DNA of 64,000 bases, from assembly GCF_031348265.1 (NCBI RefSeq), contig NZ_CP133771.1:1302001-1366000 (forward strand), written 5' to 3'. Shown here one piece after another: positions 40,148 to 48,395 of the stretch. This DNA is from Streptomyces collinus (GTDB lineage Bacteria > Actinomycetota > Actinomycetes > Streptomycetales > Streptomycetaceae). A program made the position numbers and the translations under genes. Within the stretch, counting starts at the first letter, position 1; every line of letters begins with the position of its first letter. The notes beneath the pieces are model-generated. The model worked only from the letters and a program-made list of their open reading frames with translations, was not told the DNA's origin and did not search any database.

Positions 40148-41082
40148 GGCTCCTCGCGCATCCGGGCGCCTCGCGCCTCCCCCACCGCGAGGCCCGCCAC
40201 CGAGCCCAGCATCAGCAGGGTCCCGGCCAGCGTCGCCGCCGTGAGGTGCTCGCCGAGCAGGACGACGGCGAGCACCGCCGCGCTCACCGGTTCGAGCAGC
40301 ATGATCACCGAGACGGTGGCGGACCGCACGACGGCCGCGCCCGCGAAGTAGAGGCCGTAGGCGAGCGCGGTGGGGACGGCGGCGACGTAGACCAGCAGGA
40401 GCAGGAGGCGGCCGGGCTCCTCGGTGTGCGGCAGCAGTCCCTCCGCCAGGGCGAACGGCAGCAGGCACAGGCTCGTGACGGCGAAGGCCCCCGTGGTCGT
40501 CCGCGCGGCGTCGGTCCCGCCGTCACGGCCCCACCGGCGGGTGAGCAGGGTCATCGCGCTGTACCCGGCCGCGGACAGCAGCGCGAGCAGCACCCCCACG
40601 GTGCGTACGGTCGTGCCCTCTCCCCCGAGGACGAGCACCGCGAGCCCGGCGAGGGCGCCCGTGACGGCGACGGCTCCGCCCCGGCCCAGCCGCTCGGCCA
40701 GGGTCAGCCGGGCGCCGAGCGCGATGAGGACGGGCCCCGCCCCCAGGGTGACGACGGTGGCCACGGCGAGGCCGGTGGCCGAGACGGCCGCGAAGTACGC
40801 GGTCTGGAAGACGGCGAGCCCGAGCCCGGTGACCCCGGCCCGCAGCGCCCGGCGGCCGAGCGGTTCACGCACGGGAGTTCCGCCGCGGGGCCGCAGCAGG
40901 CGGACGGCGAGCAGCAGCACGAGACCGGCGGCGCAGCGCCAGAACGAAAGGGCGACGGGCCCCAGGTCACTGGTCCGGTAGACCAGGGAGGCGGCCGCGC
41001 CGGCGGTGCCCCAGGCGACACCGGCGACGATCAGATAGAGGAGGCCTCGCCCGACGGGCAGGCCGAAGGCAGTGTTCGACAC
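40132..41082 (-). CDS. EamA/DMT-family transporter
   Basis: A 316-residue ten-helix protein from GTG 41082 ([20 protein letters not shown]) preceded by GGAGAGA. Two EamA halves are visible: [20 protein letters not shown] and, later, [20 protein letters not shown], with [20 protein letters not shown] near the end. It exports small metabolites; specificity is unknown. The last residues (REEPVTAV) fall inside a DNA tandem repeat, so the tail may have been altered by repeat growth. It is followed, upstream on the same strand, by a second EamA gene about 220 bases away. Confidence 0.9.
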   Translation of the reverse strand: MSNTAFGLPVGRGLLYLIVAGVAWGTAGAAASLVYRTSDLGPVALSFWRCAAGLVLLLAVRLLRPRGGTPVREPLGRRALRAGVTGLGLAVFQTAYFAAVSATGLAVATVVTLGAGPVLIALGARLTLAERLGRGGAVAVTGALAGLAVLVLGGEGTTVRTVGVLLALLSAAGYSAMTLLTRRWGRDGGTDAARTTTGAFAVTSLCLLPFALAEGLLPHTEEPGRLLLLLVYVAAVPTALAYGLYFAGAAVVRSATVSVIMLLEPVSAAVLAVVLLGEHLTAATLAGTLLMLGSVAGLAVGEARGARMREEPVTAV

Positions 41083-41308
41083 GCGTTCTCTCCGCAGACG
41101 CGCACGGCACGCCGCACGCGACAAGCGGCGGCAGGTGCGCGGAAGTTCGGGAAGAACCCCGGATCGGTCGGGATCAGGGGTCCACGGACTTCGTCTGCGG
41201 GCAGCACCGTTCTACGCGGCGGCGAATCGCCGGGCGCGGTGTCCGGAGGGCCCGCCTCAGGCGGCCGGAGGCGGAAGAACGAGTGCGTTCGAAGGCATGA
41301 TCGACACC

Positions 41309-42328
41309 CTATGCGCTGGTTCCGCGCCGGGACAATTCCCTTTCCGGGCCGCCGCTCGCCACCGGCTGCGCGGAACCCTTCGAGGGCGTCGAGGACTGCG
41401 CGATGAACGCGCCCGCGAGCACGATCGCCCCACCGACGATCTGCGGTGCCGAGAGGTGCTCACCGAGCAGGACCCAGGCCAGGACGGTGGCGATGACCGC
41501 TTCGAGGCAGGCCACGACGCCCGCGACCTGCGGGGAGAGCCGGCGCACGGAGACCACACCGGTGACGTAGGCGACGACGGTGGCGACGAGGACGATCCAC
41601 GCCAGCAGGACGACGGCGGCGACGGGCCTGCCGTCCATGCTCGCGGTGCCCTGGAGCACCGACCAGTCCATGGTCCAGGGCCGGGCGACGACGGTCAGCA
41701 CGGCCGCGCCGACGAGCAGCCCGTAGGCGATGACGCCCAGCGGGTCGGGCGCCTCCTCCCCGGCATCGCTGCCCTGGTCGGACAGGACGAAGTAGCCGAC
41801 CTGGCAGCAGGCCGCGCCGAGCGCGAGGAGCAGCCCCAGAGCGTCGAAGCCGAGGCCCGACCACACCTCGACGACACAGGCGAGTCCGCCGACCGCGAGC
41901 ACGACGCCGACGGCCGCGGCACGCGTCACGGGCCGTTTCTGCACGAACCGCACCCAGCCGAGCACGAGCGCGGGTGCCAGGTACTCGATGAGCAGTGCCA
42001 CCCCGACGGGGATGCGGGAGAGCGCCGCGAAGTAGCAGGCCTGGACTCCGGCGACGGCGAGCAGTCCGAACCCGGCGAGCAGCCCGGGTCGCCGCCGCAG
42101 CAGCGCGCGATGGCGCACGGCGAGCGGCAGCATGACCAGGGCAGCCCCGGCCACGCGCAGCCACACCACGTGCAGCGGGTCCAGGCCCGCCTCGATCAGC
42201 GGCTTGGCCGCGACACCGGATCCGCCGAAGGCCACCGCTGACAGGAGCGCGAGGCCGAGCCCCACACCCCTGCCGGGTCCGCTCACGCTGCTGTCAGAGG
42301 TACGCACCGGCACATGATGGCAGGCCAT
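41309..42328 (-). CDS. EamA/DMT-family transporter
   Basis: A 339-residue ten-helix membrane protein, with LGLALLSAVAFGGSGVAAKP, GLLAVAGVQACYFAALSRIP, LLIEYLAPALVLGWVRFVQ, LGAACCQVGYFVLSD, CLEAVIATVLAWVLLGEHLS and GGAIVLAGAFIAQSS. It belongs to the same family as the previous gene but is not a recent duplicate. It ends with a charged cytoplasmic tail. The ATG at 42328 lacks a ribosome site; a GTG six codons in is possible. Substrate unknown. Confidence 0.88.
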   Translation of the reverse strand: MACHHVPVRTSDSSVSGPGRGVGLGLALLSAVAFGGSGVAAKPLIEAGLDPLHVVWLRVAGAALVMLPLAVRHRALLRRRPGLLAGFGLLAVAGVQACYFAALSRIPVGVALLIEYLAPALVLGWVRFVQKRPVTRAAAVGVVLAVGGLACVVEVWSGLGFDALGLLLALGAACCQVGYFVLSDQGSDAGEEAPDPLGVIAYGLLVGAAVLTVVARPWTMDWSVLQGTASMDGRPVAAVVLLAWIVLVATVVAYVTGVVSVRRLSPQVAGVVACLEAVIATVLAWVLLGEHLSAPQIVGGAIVLAGAFIAQSSTPSKGSAQPVASGGPERELSRRGTSA

Positions 42329-42400
42329 GACAGGAGCGTCATCCCCTGTGGCACCTGTCTCACTGCCTGGATGCGGCGGACGACCCCTCGGGGCTGCCCA

Positions 42401-42534
42401 TCAGAGGGGCCGCCCCTCATGCAGAGGGGGGCTACCGCTCAGAGGGCGGCTGCGACTCATGAGAGGGCTGCTGCGGCTCAGGGGATGACTGCCCCTCAGA
42501 GGATGGCTGCCGGCTCACAGAGCGGCTGCGCTCA
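42401..42534. repeat. 17-21-base degenerate tandem repeat ending in a stop codon
   Basis: Eight TCA-led units start at 42401, 42417, 42439, 42457, 42478, 42496, 42515 and 42532, built on TCA-GAGGG-GGCTGC. On the reverse strand each TCA is a TGA. The last one is the real stop codon of the Clp-N gene (42532-42534), so the array runs directly out of that gene's end. Confidence 0.65.
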
Positions 42535-43080
42535 CAGCGCGGCCTCGCCGCACTCCCCCGTGAGGCCGTACCGGTCGTCGAGCCGGGCGAACACCTCGCG
42601 CGGGTCGATGCCGGCCCGTTCGAGCACCTCGACCGCGCGGGCCTGCGGGTCGGCGACGATCGCCGCGAGCAGATCGGTGCCACGGGCCGGTCCGCCGCGC
42701 CCGGCGGCGCGTTCGCGGGCGTACTCCATGCACCCGGCGGCGAGCGGGGAGTAGCCCGCCGTCTCCGTCACCACGGGGACGGCGCCGGAGTCCTCGACGC
42801 CGCTCTGCCAGCGCAGGCCGTAGCCGATGCTGCGCTGGACGAGGTAGCCGAGCAGCCGCGCGATCTGCGGCCCCTCGCCGAAGACGGAGCGCGCCTCGGG
42901 GTCGGACTCCAGCAGCGAGTGGAGCAGATGGGCGGTGTCGATCTGCCGGTCCCCGTCCCGGACGGCCCGGCGCCGGGCGCCGCCGACCACCGAAGCCAGC
43001 TCGTCACTGAGCCTGGCATCGTTGTCCACGCGCTGAATGCCGTGCTCATGGGCCGACTGCCGGGAGATGAGGGGTTGCAC
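42532..43080 (-). CDS. Clp N-terminal domain protein, stand-alone
   Basis: A 182-residue protein from GTG 43080 (VQPLISRQSAHEHGIQRVDN). It contains two Clp_N-type helical repeats: LSDELASVVGGARRRAVRDG through IDTAHLLHSLLES, and YSPLAAGCMEYARERAAGRG, GTDLLAAIVADPQARAVEVL. There is no ATPase domain, so it is not ClpC or ClpB. Stand-alone Clp_N proteins in actinobacteria may act as adaptors, competing for or delivering Clp substrates; that is inference. The start is preceded by GTAGAGGA. The stop codon is the last element of a tandem repeat. Confidence 0.85.
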   Translation of the reverse strand: MQPLISRQSAHEHGIQRVDNDARLSDELASVVGGARRRAVRDGDRQIDTAHLLHSLLESDPEARSVFGEGPQIARLLGYLVQRSIGYGLRWQSGVEDSGAVPVVTETAGYSPLAAGCMEYARERAAGRGGPARGTDLLAAIVADPQARAVEVLERAGIDPREVFARLDDRYGLTGECGEAAL

Positions 43081-43169
43081 ATCCTCTACCCCATCAGCCC
43101 CGCGGCCCCGGGTCATCCCCGGCGGGAAGCATCTTGGCGTCCCACGGGAAGTGGACCTCAGCGAGCGGA

Positions 43170-43191
43170 ATCTCCTCCTTACGGAGGAGAT
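43170..43191. promoter_or_regulatory. 9-bp hairpin pairing Shine-Dalgarno with anti-Shine-Dalgarno
   Basis: ATCTCCTCC (43170-43178), loop TTAC, GGAGGAGAT (43183-43191) is a perfect inverted repeat in the gap between the divergent Clp-N and SRPBCC genes. One arm matches the 3' end of 16S rRNA and the other a ribosome site, on both strands. No start codon follows at normal spacing. It could be a protein-binding site or an RNA switch. Confidence 0.4.
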
Positions 43192-43304
43192 CAGGCGGAT
43201 TCAGGTGGAGGCCCGCGCAGGGCTGACAGTTCGTCAGTATTGAACATTGCGCCCGCCGCGGCTACGTTCCGCGACACCCAGCCCCGACACGAAGAGGTGG
43301 TCGC

Positions 43305-43733
43305 ATGGCCGAAGTCAGCGCGGAGGCACGCATCGGGGCACCGGCCGAGAAGGTGTGGTCCAGGCTCACGGACTGGTCCGCGTGGGGCGAGTGGAACGCC
43401 ACCCACACGAGCTTCCCTGCGGGCGGCCCGGAGCCCCTGGAGGTGGGTGCGACGTTCCAGGAGAACATGCGGCTCATGAACTTCCCGGCCGAGGTGGCAT
43501 GGACCGTCGAGGCGCTGGAACCGGCACGTGTGCTCGCGATCCGCGGCAAGGGCCCGATGGCCGTGACCGTGGCGACGCGCTACACCCTCACGCCCGAGGG
43601 CGACGCCACGAGGGTCCGCATCGACGGCGAGTTCACGGGCGCGACGGTGTCCCTGATGGCGGGCAAGCTGAAGGACTCGGCCACGGCGGCCCTGCACGAG
43701 TCGCTGCGCAAGCTGGACGGCCTGGTGACCTGA
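43305..43733 (+). CDS. SRPBCC-family (START-like) protein
   Basis: A 142-residue protein from ATG 43305 with GAGGTGG upstream. The pattern AEVSAEARIGAPAEKVWSRL, TDWSAWGEWNATHTSF, AEVAWTVEALEPARVLAIRG and a long C-terminal helix (MAGKLKDSATAALHESLRKL) is the Bet v1-like SRPBCC fold, a deep hydrophobic pocket for lipids or polyketides. Members act as cyclases, carriers or in CoxG-like roles. No biosynthetic cluster is near, so the ligand is unknown. A strong terminator follows. Confidence 0.85.
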   Translation: MAEVSAEARIGAPAEKVWSRLTDWSAWGEWNATHTSFPAGGPEPLEVGATFQENMRLMNFPAEVAWTVEALEPARVLAIRGKGPMAVTVATRYTLTPEGDATRVRIDGEFTGATVSLMAGKLKDSATAALHESLRKLDGLVT

Positions 43734-43753
43734 CCCCGGCTCCGGCACACGGA

Positions 43754-43781
43754 AGCGCCCCCGGAGCGGACCGGGGGCGCT
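43754..43781. terminator. Bidirectional hairpin terminator
   Basis: AGCGCCCCCGG (43754-43764) pairs perfectly with CCGGGGGCGCT (43771-43781) around a 6-base loop. It separates the convergent SRPBCC (ends 43733) and PadR (ends 43798) genes. Confidence 0.8.
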
Positions 43782-43797
43782 TGTCCCGCGACGGGGT

Positions 43798-44424
43798 TCA
43801 GTCCTCGTCGGCGAGGATGAGATACAGCTTCTTGCGGGCTTCGTTGATGACGCCCAGCGCCTTCTCCCGCTGCTCCTTGCTGCCCGTCTTCCAGACCTGA
43901 CCGAAGGCCTCCATCAGACCGAAGCCGGCCTGACGGATCTCACCCAGAGCCTCCCAGTCGACCCCCCGTGAGGCCTCCTCCCAGGGCGCCTCGGGCCCCT
44001 CCTCGGCGGCCGCGCGGCCCGCCTCGGTGAGCGAGAACAGCTTCTTGCCGCCCTCGGACGCGCTGGCGATCAGCCCCTCGTCCTCCAGCAGCTGAAGGGT
44101 CGGGTACACCGAGCCGGGGCTGGGCTTCCACGCCCCGCCGCTGCGCTCGGCGATCTCCTGGATCATCTCGTAGCCGTGCATCGGCCGGTCCTTCAGCAGG
44201 GCCAGGATCGAGGCGCGCACGTCACCGCGCCGCGCCCTTCCCCTCGGCCCCCCGCGCCCTCGCCCGCCCCAGGGGCCGGGACCGAAGCCCGGCCCACCGG
44301 GCCCGCCCCAGCCGGGACCACCCGGCCCGAACGGACCGAAGGCCGCACGCAGCCCTTCGAAGCCGCCCCGGCCGTGATGCGGGCCGCCGTGTCCATGTCC
44401 ACGCTCGAATCCATGGGTACGCAT
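43798..44424 (-). CDS. PadR-family transcriptional regulator with His/Gly-rich N-terminus
   Basis: A 208-residue protein from ATG 44424 (MRTHGFERGHGHGGPHHGRG) with GGAGAG nine bases upstream. About 75 residues of Gly/Pro/Phe/His/Arg-rich sequence precede the PadR winged helix (RRGDVRASILALLKDRPMHG, YEMIQEIAERSGGAWKPSPG, SVYPTLQLLEDEGLI, SLTEAGRAA). A C-terminal dimerisation helix follows. Similar His/Gly-rich tails before PadR domains occur in other actinobacteria, possibly for metal or nucleic-acid contacts. A CGATATATCG site lies 46 bases upstream, suggesting autorepression. It is divergent from a PhzF gene 166 bases away. Confidence 0.9.
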   Translation of the reverse strand: MRTHGFERGHGHGGPHHGRGGFEGLRAAFGPFGPGGPGWGGPGGPGFGPGPWGGRGRGGPRGRARRGDVRASILALLKDRPMHGYEMIQEIAERSGGAWKPSPGSVYPTLQLLEDEGLIASASEGGKKLFSLTEAGRAAAEEGPEAPWEEASRGVDWEALGEIRQAGFGLMEAFGQVWKTGSKEQREKALGVINEARKKLYLILADED

Positions 44425-44469
44425 CGCAACCACTCTCCATTCCATCGTTGATCTGTCGCGATGTCTCAA

Positions 44470-44479
44470 CGATATATCG
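44470..44479. promoter_or_regulatory. Candidate PadR operator CGATATATCG
   Basis: A perfect 10-base palindrome in a locally AT-rich stretch 46 bases upstream of the PadR start. PadR regulators commonly bind ATAT-centred dyads and repress themselves. The assignment rests on position and base composition. Confidence 0.45.
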
Positions 44480-44590
44480 GTAATGCTCGGTTCGACAAGG
44501 CTCCTCACCGCCCGGCCGACCGGCAGAACCGGTCCAGTGCTCGCGTATTGGCCTTGGCCTCCGGGTTCGTGGGAGCCCTAGCGTCCGGGC

Positions 44591-45409
44591 ATGCGGATAC
44601 GAATCGTCGACGCCTTCACCGATCGCCCCTTCTCCGGCAACCCGGCCGGGGTCCTGCTCCTGACCGGCGCGCACGCCTTCCCGGACGACACCTGGCTGCA
44701 GGACGTCGCCCTGGAGGTCAACCACGCCGAGACGGCCTTCGCCCACCCGCTCCCCGAGGGTGCCGGGGCCGACTGGGCCCTGCGCTGGTTCACGCCTGCC
44801 ACCGAGGTCGCCATGTGCGGCCACGCGACCCTCGCCACCGCCCACGTGCTGCACACGACCGGCGCCCACGACGGCCCGGTACGCTTCGCCACCCGCAGTG
44901 GCGTCCTCGTCGCCACGCCCGCCGGGGACGGCTCCGTGACACTGGACTTCCCGACGGCCCCGCTCACCCCCGTCGACCCGCCCGGCGGCCTGGCCGAGGC
45001 GCTCGGCACCGACCCGCTCACGGTCCTCGACACCGGCCCGAACGTGGGCGACCTGCTCGTAGAGGTCGCCGACGAGAAGACGGTGCACGGCCTCACCCCC
45101 GACCTGAAGGCCCTCGCCGCCCACTCCGAGCGCGGCGTCATCGCCACCGCCCGCGCCGAGGACCCCGCCCGTGGCTACGACTTCGTCTCGCGCTGCTTCT
45201 TCCCGAACGTCGGCATCGACGAGGACCCGGTGACCGGCAGCGCCCACACCGCGCTCGCCCCGTTCTGGTCCGAACGCCTGGGCCGCGCCGACCTCACCGG
45301 GCTCCAGGCCTCACCCCGCTCCGGGCGCGTCCGAACGGAGCTGCGCGGCGACCGCACCCTGCTGACCGGCAGGGCGGTCACCGTCATCGAGGGCGATCTG
45401 CTGGCCTGA
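44591..45409 (+). CDS. PhzF-family isomerase/epimerase-like protein
   Basis: A 272-residue protein with the duplicated PhzF (diaminopimelate-epimerase-like) fold. The N-terminal block is MRIRIVDAFTDRPFSGNPAG, then the catalytic Glu47 in NHAETAFAH, RWFTPATEVAMCGHATLATA, and the second half FFPNVGIDEDPVTGSAHTAL. These are the family's strongest motifs. Members isomerise small hydrophobic substrates such as trans-2,3-dihydro-3-hydroxyanthranilate, but most genomic copies have unknown substrate. A TAGCGT box six bases before the ATG implies leaderless transcription. A strong hairpin follows. Confidence 0.93.
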   Translation: MRIRIVDAFTDRPFSGNPAGVLLLTGAHAFPDDTWLQDVALEVNHAETAFAHPLPEGAGADWALRWFTPATEVAMCGHATLATAHVLHTTGAHDGPVRFATRSGVLVATPAGDGSVTLDFPTAPLTPVDPPGGLAEALGTDPLTVLDTGPNVGDLLVEVADEKTVHGLTPDLKALAAHSERGVIATARAEDPARGYDFVSRCFFPNVGIDEDPVTGSAHTALAPFWSERLGRADLTGLQASPRSGRVRTELRGDRTLLTGRAVTVIEGDLLA

Positions 45410-45418
45410 GAAGCGGAA

Positions 45419-45449
45419 AGGGGGCGCACGACACCGTCGTACGCCCCCT
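45419..45449. terminator. Bidirectional hairpin terminator
   Basis: AGGGGGCG (45419-45426) pairs with CGCCCCCT (45442-45449), extended inward by ACGAC/GTCGT with one mismatch. It lies between the convergent PhzF and CPBP genes. Confidence 0.7.
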
Positions 45450-45460
45450 CTCGCAGCGCG

Positions 45461-46273
45461 TCACGCCGTGGGCAGCCAGCCCACCTTGCCCGCCAGCAGC
45501 GCGTACCCGACGAACGCCCCGATGTCGAGCAGCGAGTGGGCCACCACGAGCGGGCCGACGCGCCCCCAGCGCCGGTAGAGGTAGACGAAGACGACGCCCA
45601 TGACCATGTTCCCGATGAAGCCGCCGATGCCCTGGTAGAGGTGGTACGAGCCGCGCAGCACGGCACTGCCGGCCAGCGCGGCCGTCGGGCTCCAGCCCAG
45701 CCGGTCGAGGCGCCTCAGCAGGTAGCCGACGACGATCACCTCCTCCAGCACCGCGTTCTGGATCGCCGCGAGGATCAGCACGGGGTACTTCCACCACACC
45801 GCCGGCAGCGCCTCGGGCACCACGGTGAGGTTGAAGCCGAGCCCGCGGGCCGCGAGGTAGAAGGCGATGCCGGTGCTGCCGATGACCGCCGCGATCGCCG
45901 CCCCGCGACCGAGGTCGAACCACGGCCGGGTGCGGTCGAAGCCGATCGTGCGCAGGCTCGCGCCCTCGCGCAGCAGGAAGTGCGCGACGAGCGCGACGGG
46001 GACGAGCGCCGTGGTGATGCCGAAGAGCTGCCAGGCGAGGTCGAGCCAGGGCCGGCCGGGCGCGGCCGAGGCGTTCATCGTGGCCGCCTGGTCCTTGAGG
46101 CCGCCCGGCTTGGTGACCGACCCGATGAAGCTGATCAGCGCGGACACTCCGCTCGCGCCCAGCGACAGCGCGAGGACCAGCAGCGTCTCGTTGCGGAGCA
46201 TCCGCCGTGAGAGCCCCTGCTGGGGAATGGAACCGCCCACCGGGCTCGCCTCCGCCTGCACACCTGCCTCCAC
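45461..46273 (-). CDS. CPBP-family intramembrane metalloprotease
   Basis: A 270-residue membrane protein with about seven helices. The three CPBP/Abi motifs are present: VLEEVIVVGYLLRRL (paired Glu), RGSYHLYQGIGGFIGN (with His), and VVAHSLLDI (His). These chelate a metal in proteases related to type II CAAX prenyl endopeptidase. In bacteria they cleave membrane peptides, including bacteriocin- or lantibiotic-related ones, or mature other proteins. No specific substrate is visible. The GTG at 46273 has a weak site; a second GTG four codons in is possible. A hydrophilic N-terminal 25 residues precedes the first helix. Confidence 0.88.
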   Translation of the reverse strand: MEAGVQAEASPVGGSIPQQGLSRRMLRNETLLVLALSLGASGVSALISFIGSVTKPGGLKDQAATMNASAAPGRPWLDLAWQLFGITTALVPVALVAHFLLREGASLRTIGFDRTRPWFDLGRGAAIAAVIGSTGIAFYLAARGLGFNLTVVPEALPAVWWKYPVLILAAIQNAVLEEVIVVGYLLRRLDRLGWSPTAALAGSAVLRGSYHLYQGIGGFIGNMVMGVVFVYLYRRWGRVGPLVVAHSLLDIGAFVGYALLAGKVGWLPTA

Positions 46274-46330
46274 TTCACCGACGTGTCGGATCAGTATGGC
46301 GGCAGCGTGACGTCACCCCGACGGCGGCGG

Positions 46331-47848
46331 TCAGTCCGGCGACACCGGCTCCGGCGGTCCCACCGGCCAGGTGTGGACCGGGTCGCCCTTGTGCATCAGC
46401 TCGCGGTACCGCCGGGTCGTGGCGGCCAGCGCGTCGTCCCGGGAGAGGCCCGCGTCCAGTGCCTTGTGGAACGTGGCGGCCTGCCAGCTCGCCCCGTTCA
46501 CCCTGCGCCGGCACCGCTCCTCGATGACGCCCAGGTACAGATCACGGTCGGCCGGCTCGACTCCCCAGGCGTCCAGTCCGGCCTCGGCGAGCGGCAGCAG
46601 TTCGTCGCGGATCAGGCTCACGGCGTCGACCTGGGTGGTGCCGCTGTAACGGCCGCGCCGGGGCCAGGTGAAGCGGGCGTCGATACCGTCCTTGCACGCG
46701 GCGTCGAAGTTGGCGGCGGCCGCCTCGAACGGCAGCCTCGTCCAGACCGGCCGGGACTCCTCGGCGAGGGCCCGGACGACCCCGTAGAAGAAGGCCGCGT
46801 TGGCGATGACGTCGATGACCGTGGGCCCGGCCGGCAGCACGCGGTTCTCCACCCGCAGGTGCGGGACACCGTCGGCGATGCCGTACACGGGGCGGTTCCA
46901 GCGGTAGATCGTGCCGTTGTGCAGGACGAGTTCGGCGAGCGACGGTGTGCCGCCCTGGTCGAGCACCTTCAGCGGGTCCTCGTCGTCGCAGATCGGCAGC
47001 AGGGCCGGGTAGTAGCGCAGGTTCTCCTCGAAGAGGTCGTACGCCGAGGTGACCCAGCGCTCCCCGAACCAGGTGCGCGGCCGGACGCCCTGGGCCTGGA
47101 GCTCGGGCGGGCGGGTGTCGGTGGACTGCTGGAACAGCGGGGGCCGCGACTCGCGCCACAGCTCCCGGCCGAAGAGGAAGGGCGAGTTGGCGCCGACGGC
47201 GATCTGCGCGGCGGCGACCGCCTGGGCCGCGTTCCACACGTCGGAGAAGCGGGCCGGGGTCACCTGGAGGTGCAGCTGCACGGAGGTACAGGCGGCCTCC
47301 GGCGCGATGGACTTCGAGGTGCAGCTCAGGTGCTCCACGCCGTCGATGTCGAGGGTGAACTCCTCGCCGCGGGCGGCCACGATCTGGTCGTTGAGGAGGG
47401 TGTACCGGTCGACGTCGGAGAGGTTCGACGACACCAGGTCGTCACGGTCGAGAGTCGGCAGAATACCGATCATCACAATACCGGCGTCGACCTCGCCGGC
47501 TTTCCGGTCGGCATATGCCAGTGACGTACGGAGTTCCTCCGCGAGGCGGTCGAATACCCGGCCCCCCAGACGGTGTGGGGGAATGTTGACTTCCAGATTG
47601 AACATGGCGAGTTCTGTTTGGAAATCACGGCTCGCGATGCGTTCGAGGACTTGCCCGTTCAACATTTTCGGCATGCCGTCGGCGCCCGCGAGATTCAGCT
47701 CGATCTCCAGCCCCATGAGGTTCCTGGGACGATCGAACCGCTTCTCCGCCAGGAGTCGCTCCAAGCCCGTCAGGCACTGACGCAGCTTGTCGCGGTAGCG
47801 CTGGCGATCGGACAGGTCGAACCGGCCTGCCGCGACCTTCTCCCCCAT
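46331..47848 (-). CDS. Glutamate-cysteine ligase family protein (GCS2)
   Basis: A 505-residue protein from ATG 47848 (MGEKVAAGRFDLSDRQRYRD) with AAGGA upstream. The segments MGLEIELNLAGADGMPKMLN, FNLEVNIPPHRL, HLSCTSKSIAPEAACTSVQLHLQV, AAAQIAVGANSPFLFGRELW, LRVENRVLPAGPTVIDVIAN and the late WQAATFHKALDAGL match the carboxylate-amine ligase fold. It joins an amino acid to glutamate using ATP. True GshA activity would be odd in a mycothiol-using organism, so a gamma-glutamyl ligase for another amine (as for EgtA) is more likely. No ergothioneine genes are adjacent. Confidence 0.82.
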   Translation of the reverse strand: MGEKVAAGRFDLSDRQRYRDKLRQCLTGLERLLAEKRFDRPRNLMGLEIELNLAGADGMPKMLNGQVLERIASRDFQTELAMFNLEVNIPPHRLGGRVFDRLAEELRTSLAYADRKAGEVDAGIVMIGILPTLDRDDLVSSNLSDVDRYTLLNDQIVAARGEEFTLDIDGVEHLSCTSKSIAPEAACTSVQLHLQVTPARFSDVWNAAQAVAAAQIAVGANSPFLFGRELWRESRPPLFQQSTDTRPPELQAQGVRPRTWFGERWVTSAYDLFEENLRYYPALLPICDDEDPLKVLDQGGTPSLAELVLHNGTIYRWNRPVYGIADGVPHLRVENRVLPAGPTVIDVIANAAFFYGVVRALAEESRPVWTRLPFEAAAANFDAACKDGIDARFTWPRRGRYSGTTQVDAVSLIRDELLPLAEAGLDAWGVEPADRDLYLGVIEERCRRRVNGASWQAATFHKALDAGLSRDDALAATTRRYRELMHKGDPVHTWPVGPPEPVSPD

Positions 47849-48395
47849 CGAAGCGTCCTTCCTCGGTGTTGCGGGCCAGGATCCAGGGCCGCCGGGGTCC
47901 CGGTCAGGTGGAGGATGCCCAGCGAAAGCGATCGATAACGTCCCGGGCGGACCTGTCGGCCGCTACGCTGGTCACGAGTGACCGGTGGCACATTCACTCG
48001 GCATGACGCACAGGACAGGTTTCGGGGCCCAGGAACTCGTGAAAAACGCCGACGAGAATGGGCCGACCGGTTCGCGGGCATTCGCCGAGGTCACCGCAGT
48101 GCACCCCCACCTGAAATCAGGATGATTCTCGCGTATCGCCGACCGAATGTACCCTTGTTCTACTCACCGGAAACGGCTAGACGAAACACAGTCTGAACCC
48201 GTGTCGTATAAACTCCGCGAACAAGGCAGAAGGTTGGCGCCCACGGTCGATGGGGCCTGCCGTCGAGGCGACGCGGACCCCACCCCCCTCTCGTTCTCAT
48301 GACCCCGGCCCCTGCCTCTCTGACCCTCGTGAGCTGACAGCGCCGTCCGCCCCCGCCCTCGCGCCACCGTGCCTTTGAATGAGAGGCGACCCACC
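47849..48395. other. Unusually long, comparatively AT-rich intergenic region
   Basis: 547 bases between the ligase gene and a Streptomyces hypothetical gene. The middle (about 48100-48230) is clearly less GC-rich than its surroundings and has few G/C-ended triplets. Features seen are a perfect dyad CCTGA-AA-TCAGG at 48110-48121, a TATAAA-like box near 48210 and a run AAAAA at 48042. I find no gene or known RNA. It is a plausible place for promoters, a small RNA, or a long leader. Confidence 0.4.

Noticed and set aside
46331..47848. Ergothioneine cluster (EgtA) assignment
   Set aside because: The ligase fits the family, but no egtB, egtC, egtD or egtE genes are adjacent.
47978..48196. 72-codon forward frame in the long gap
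   Set aside because: It has no ribosome site or family, and codon positions show no GC bias. It lies in the AT-richer stretch.
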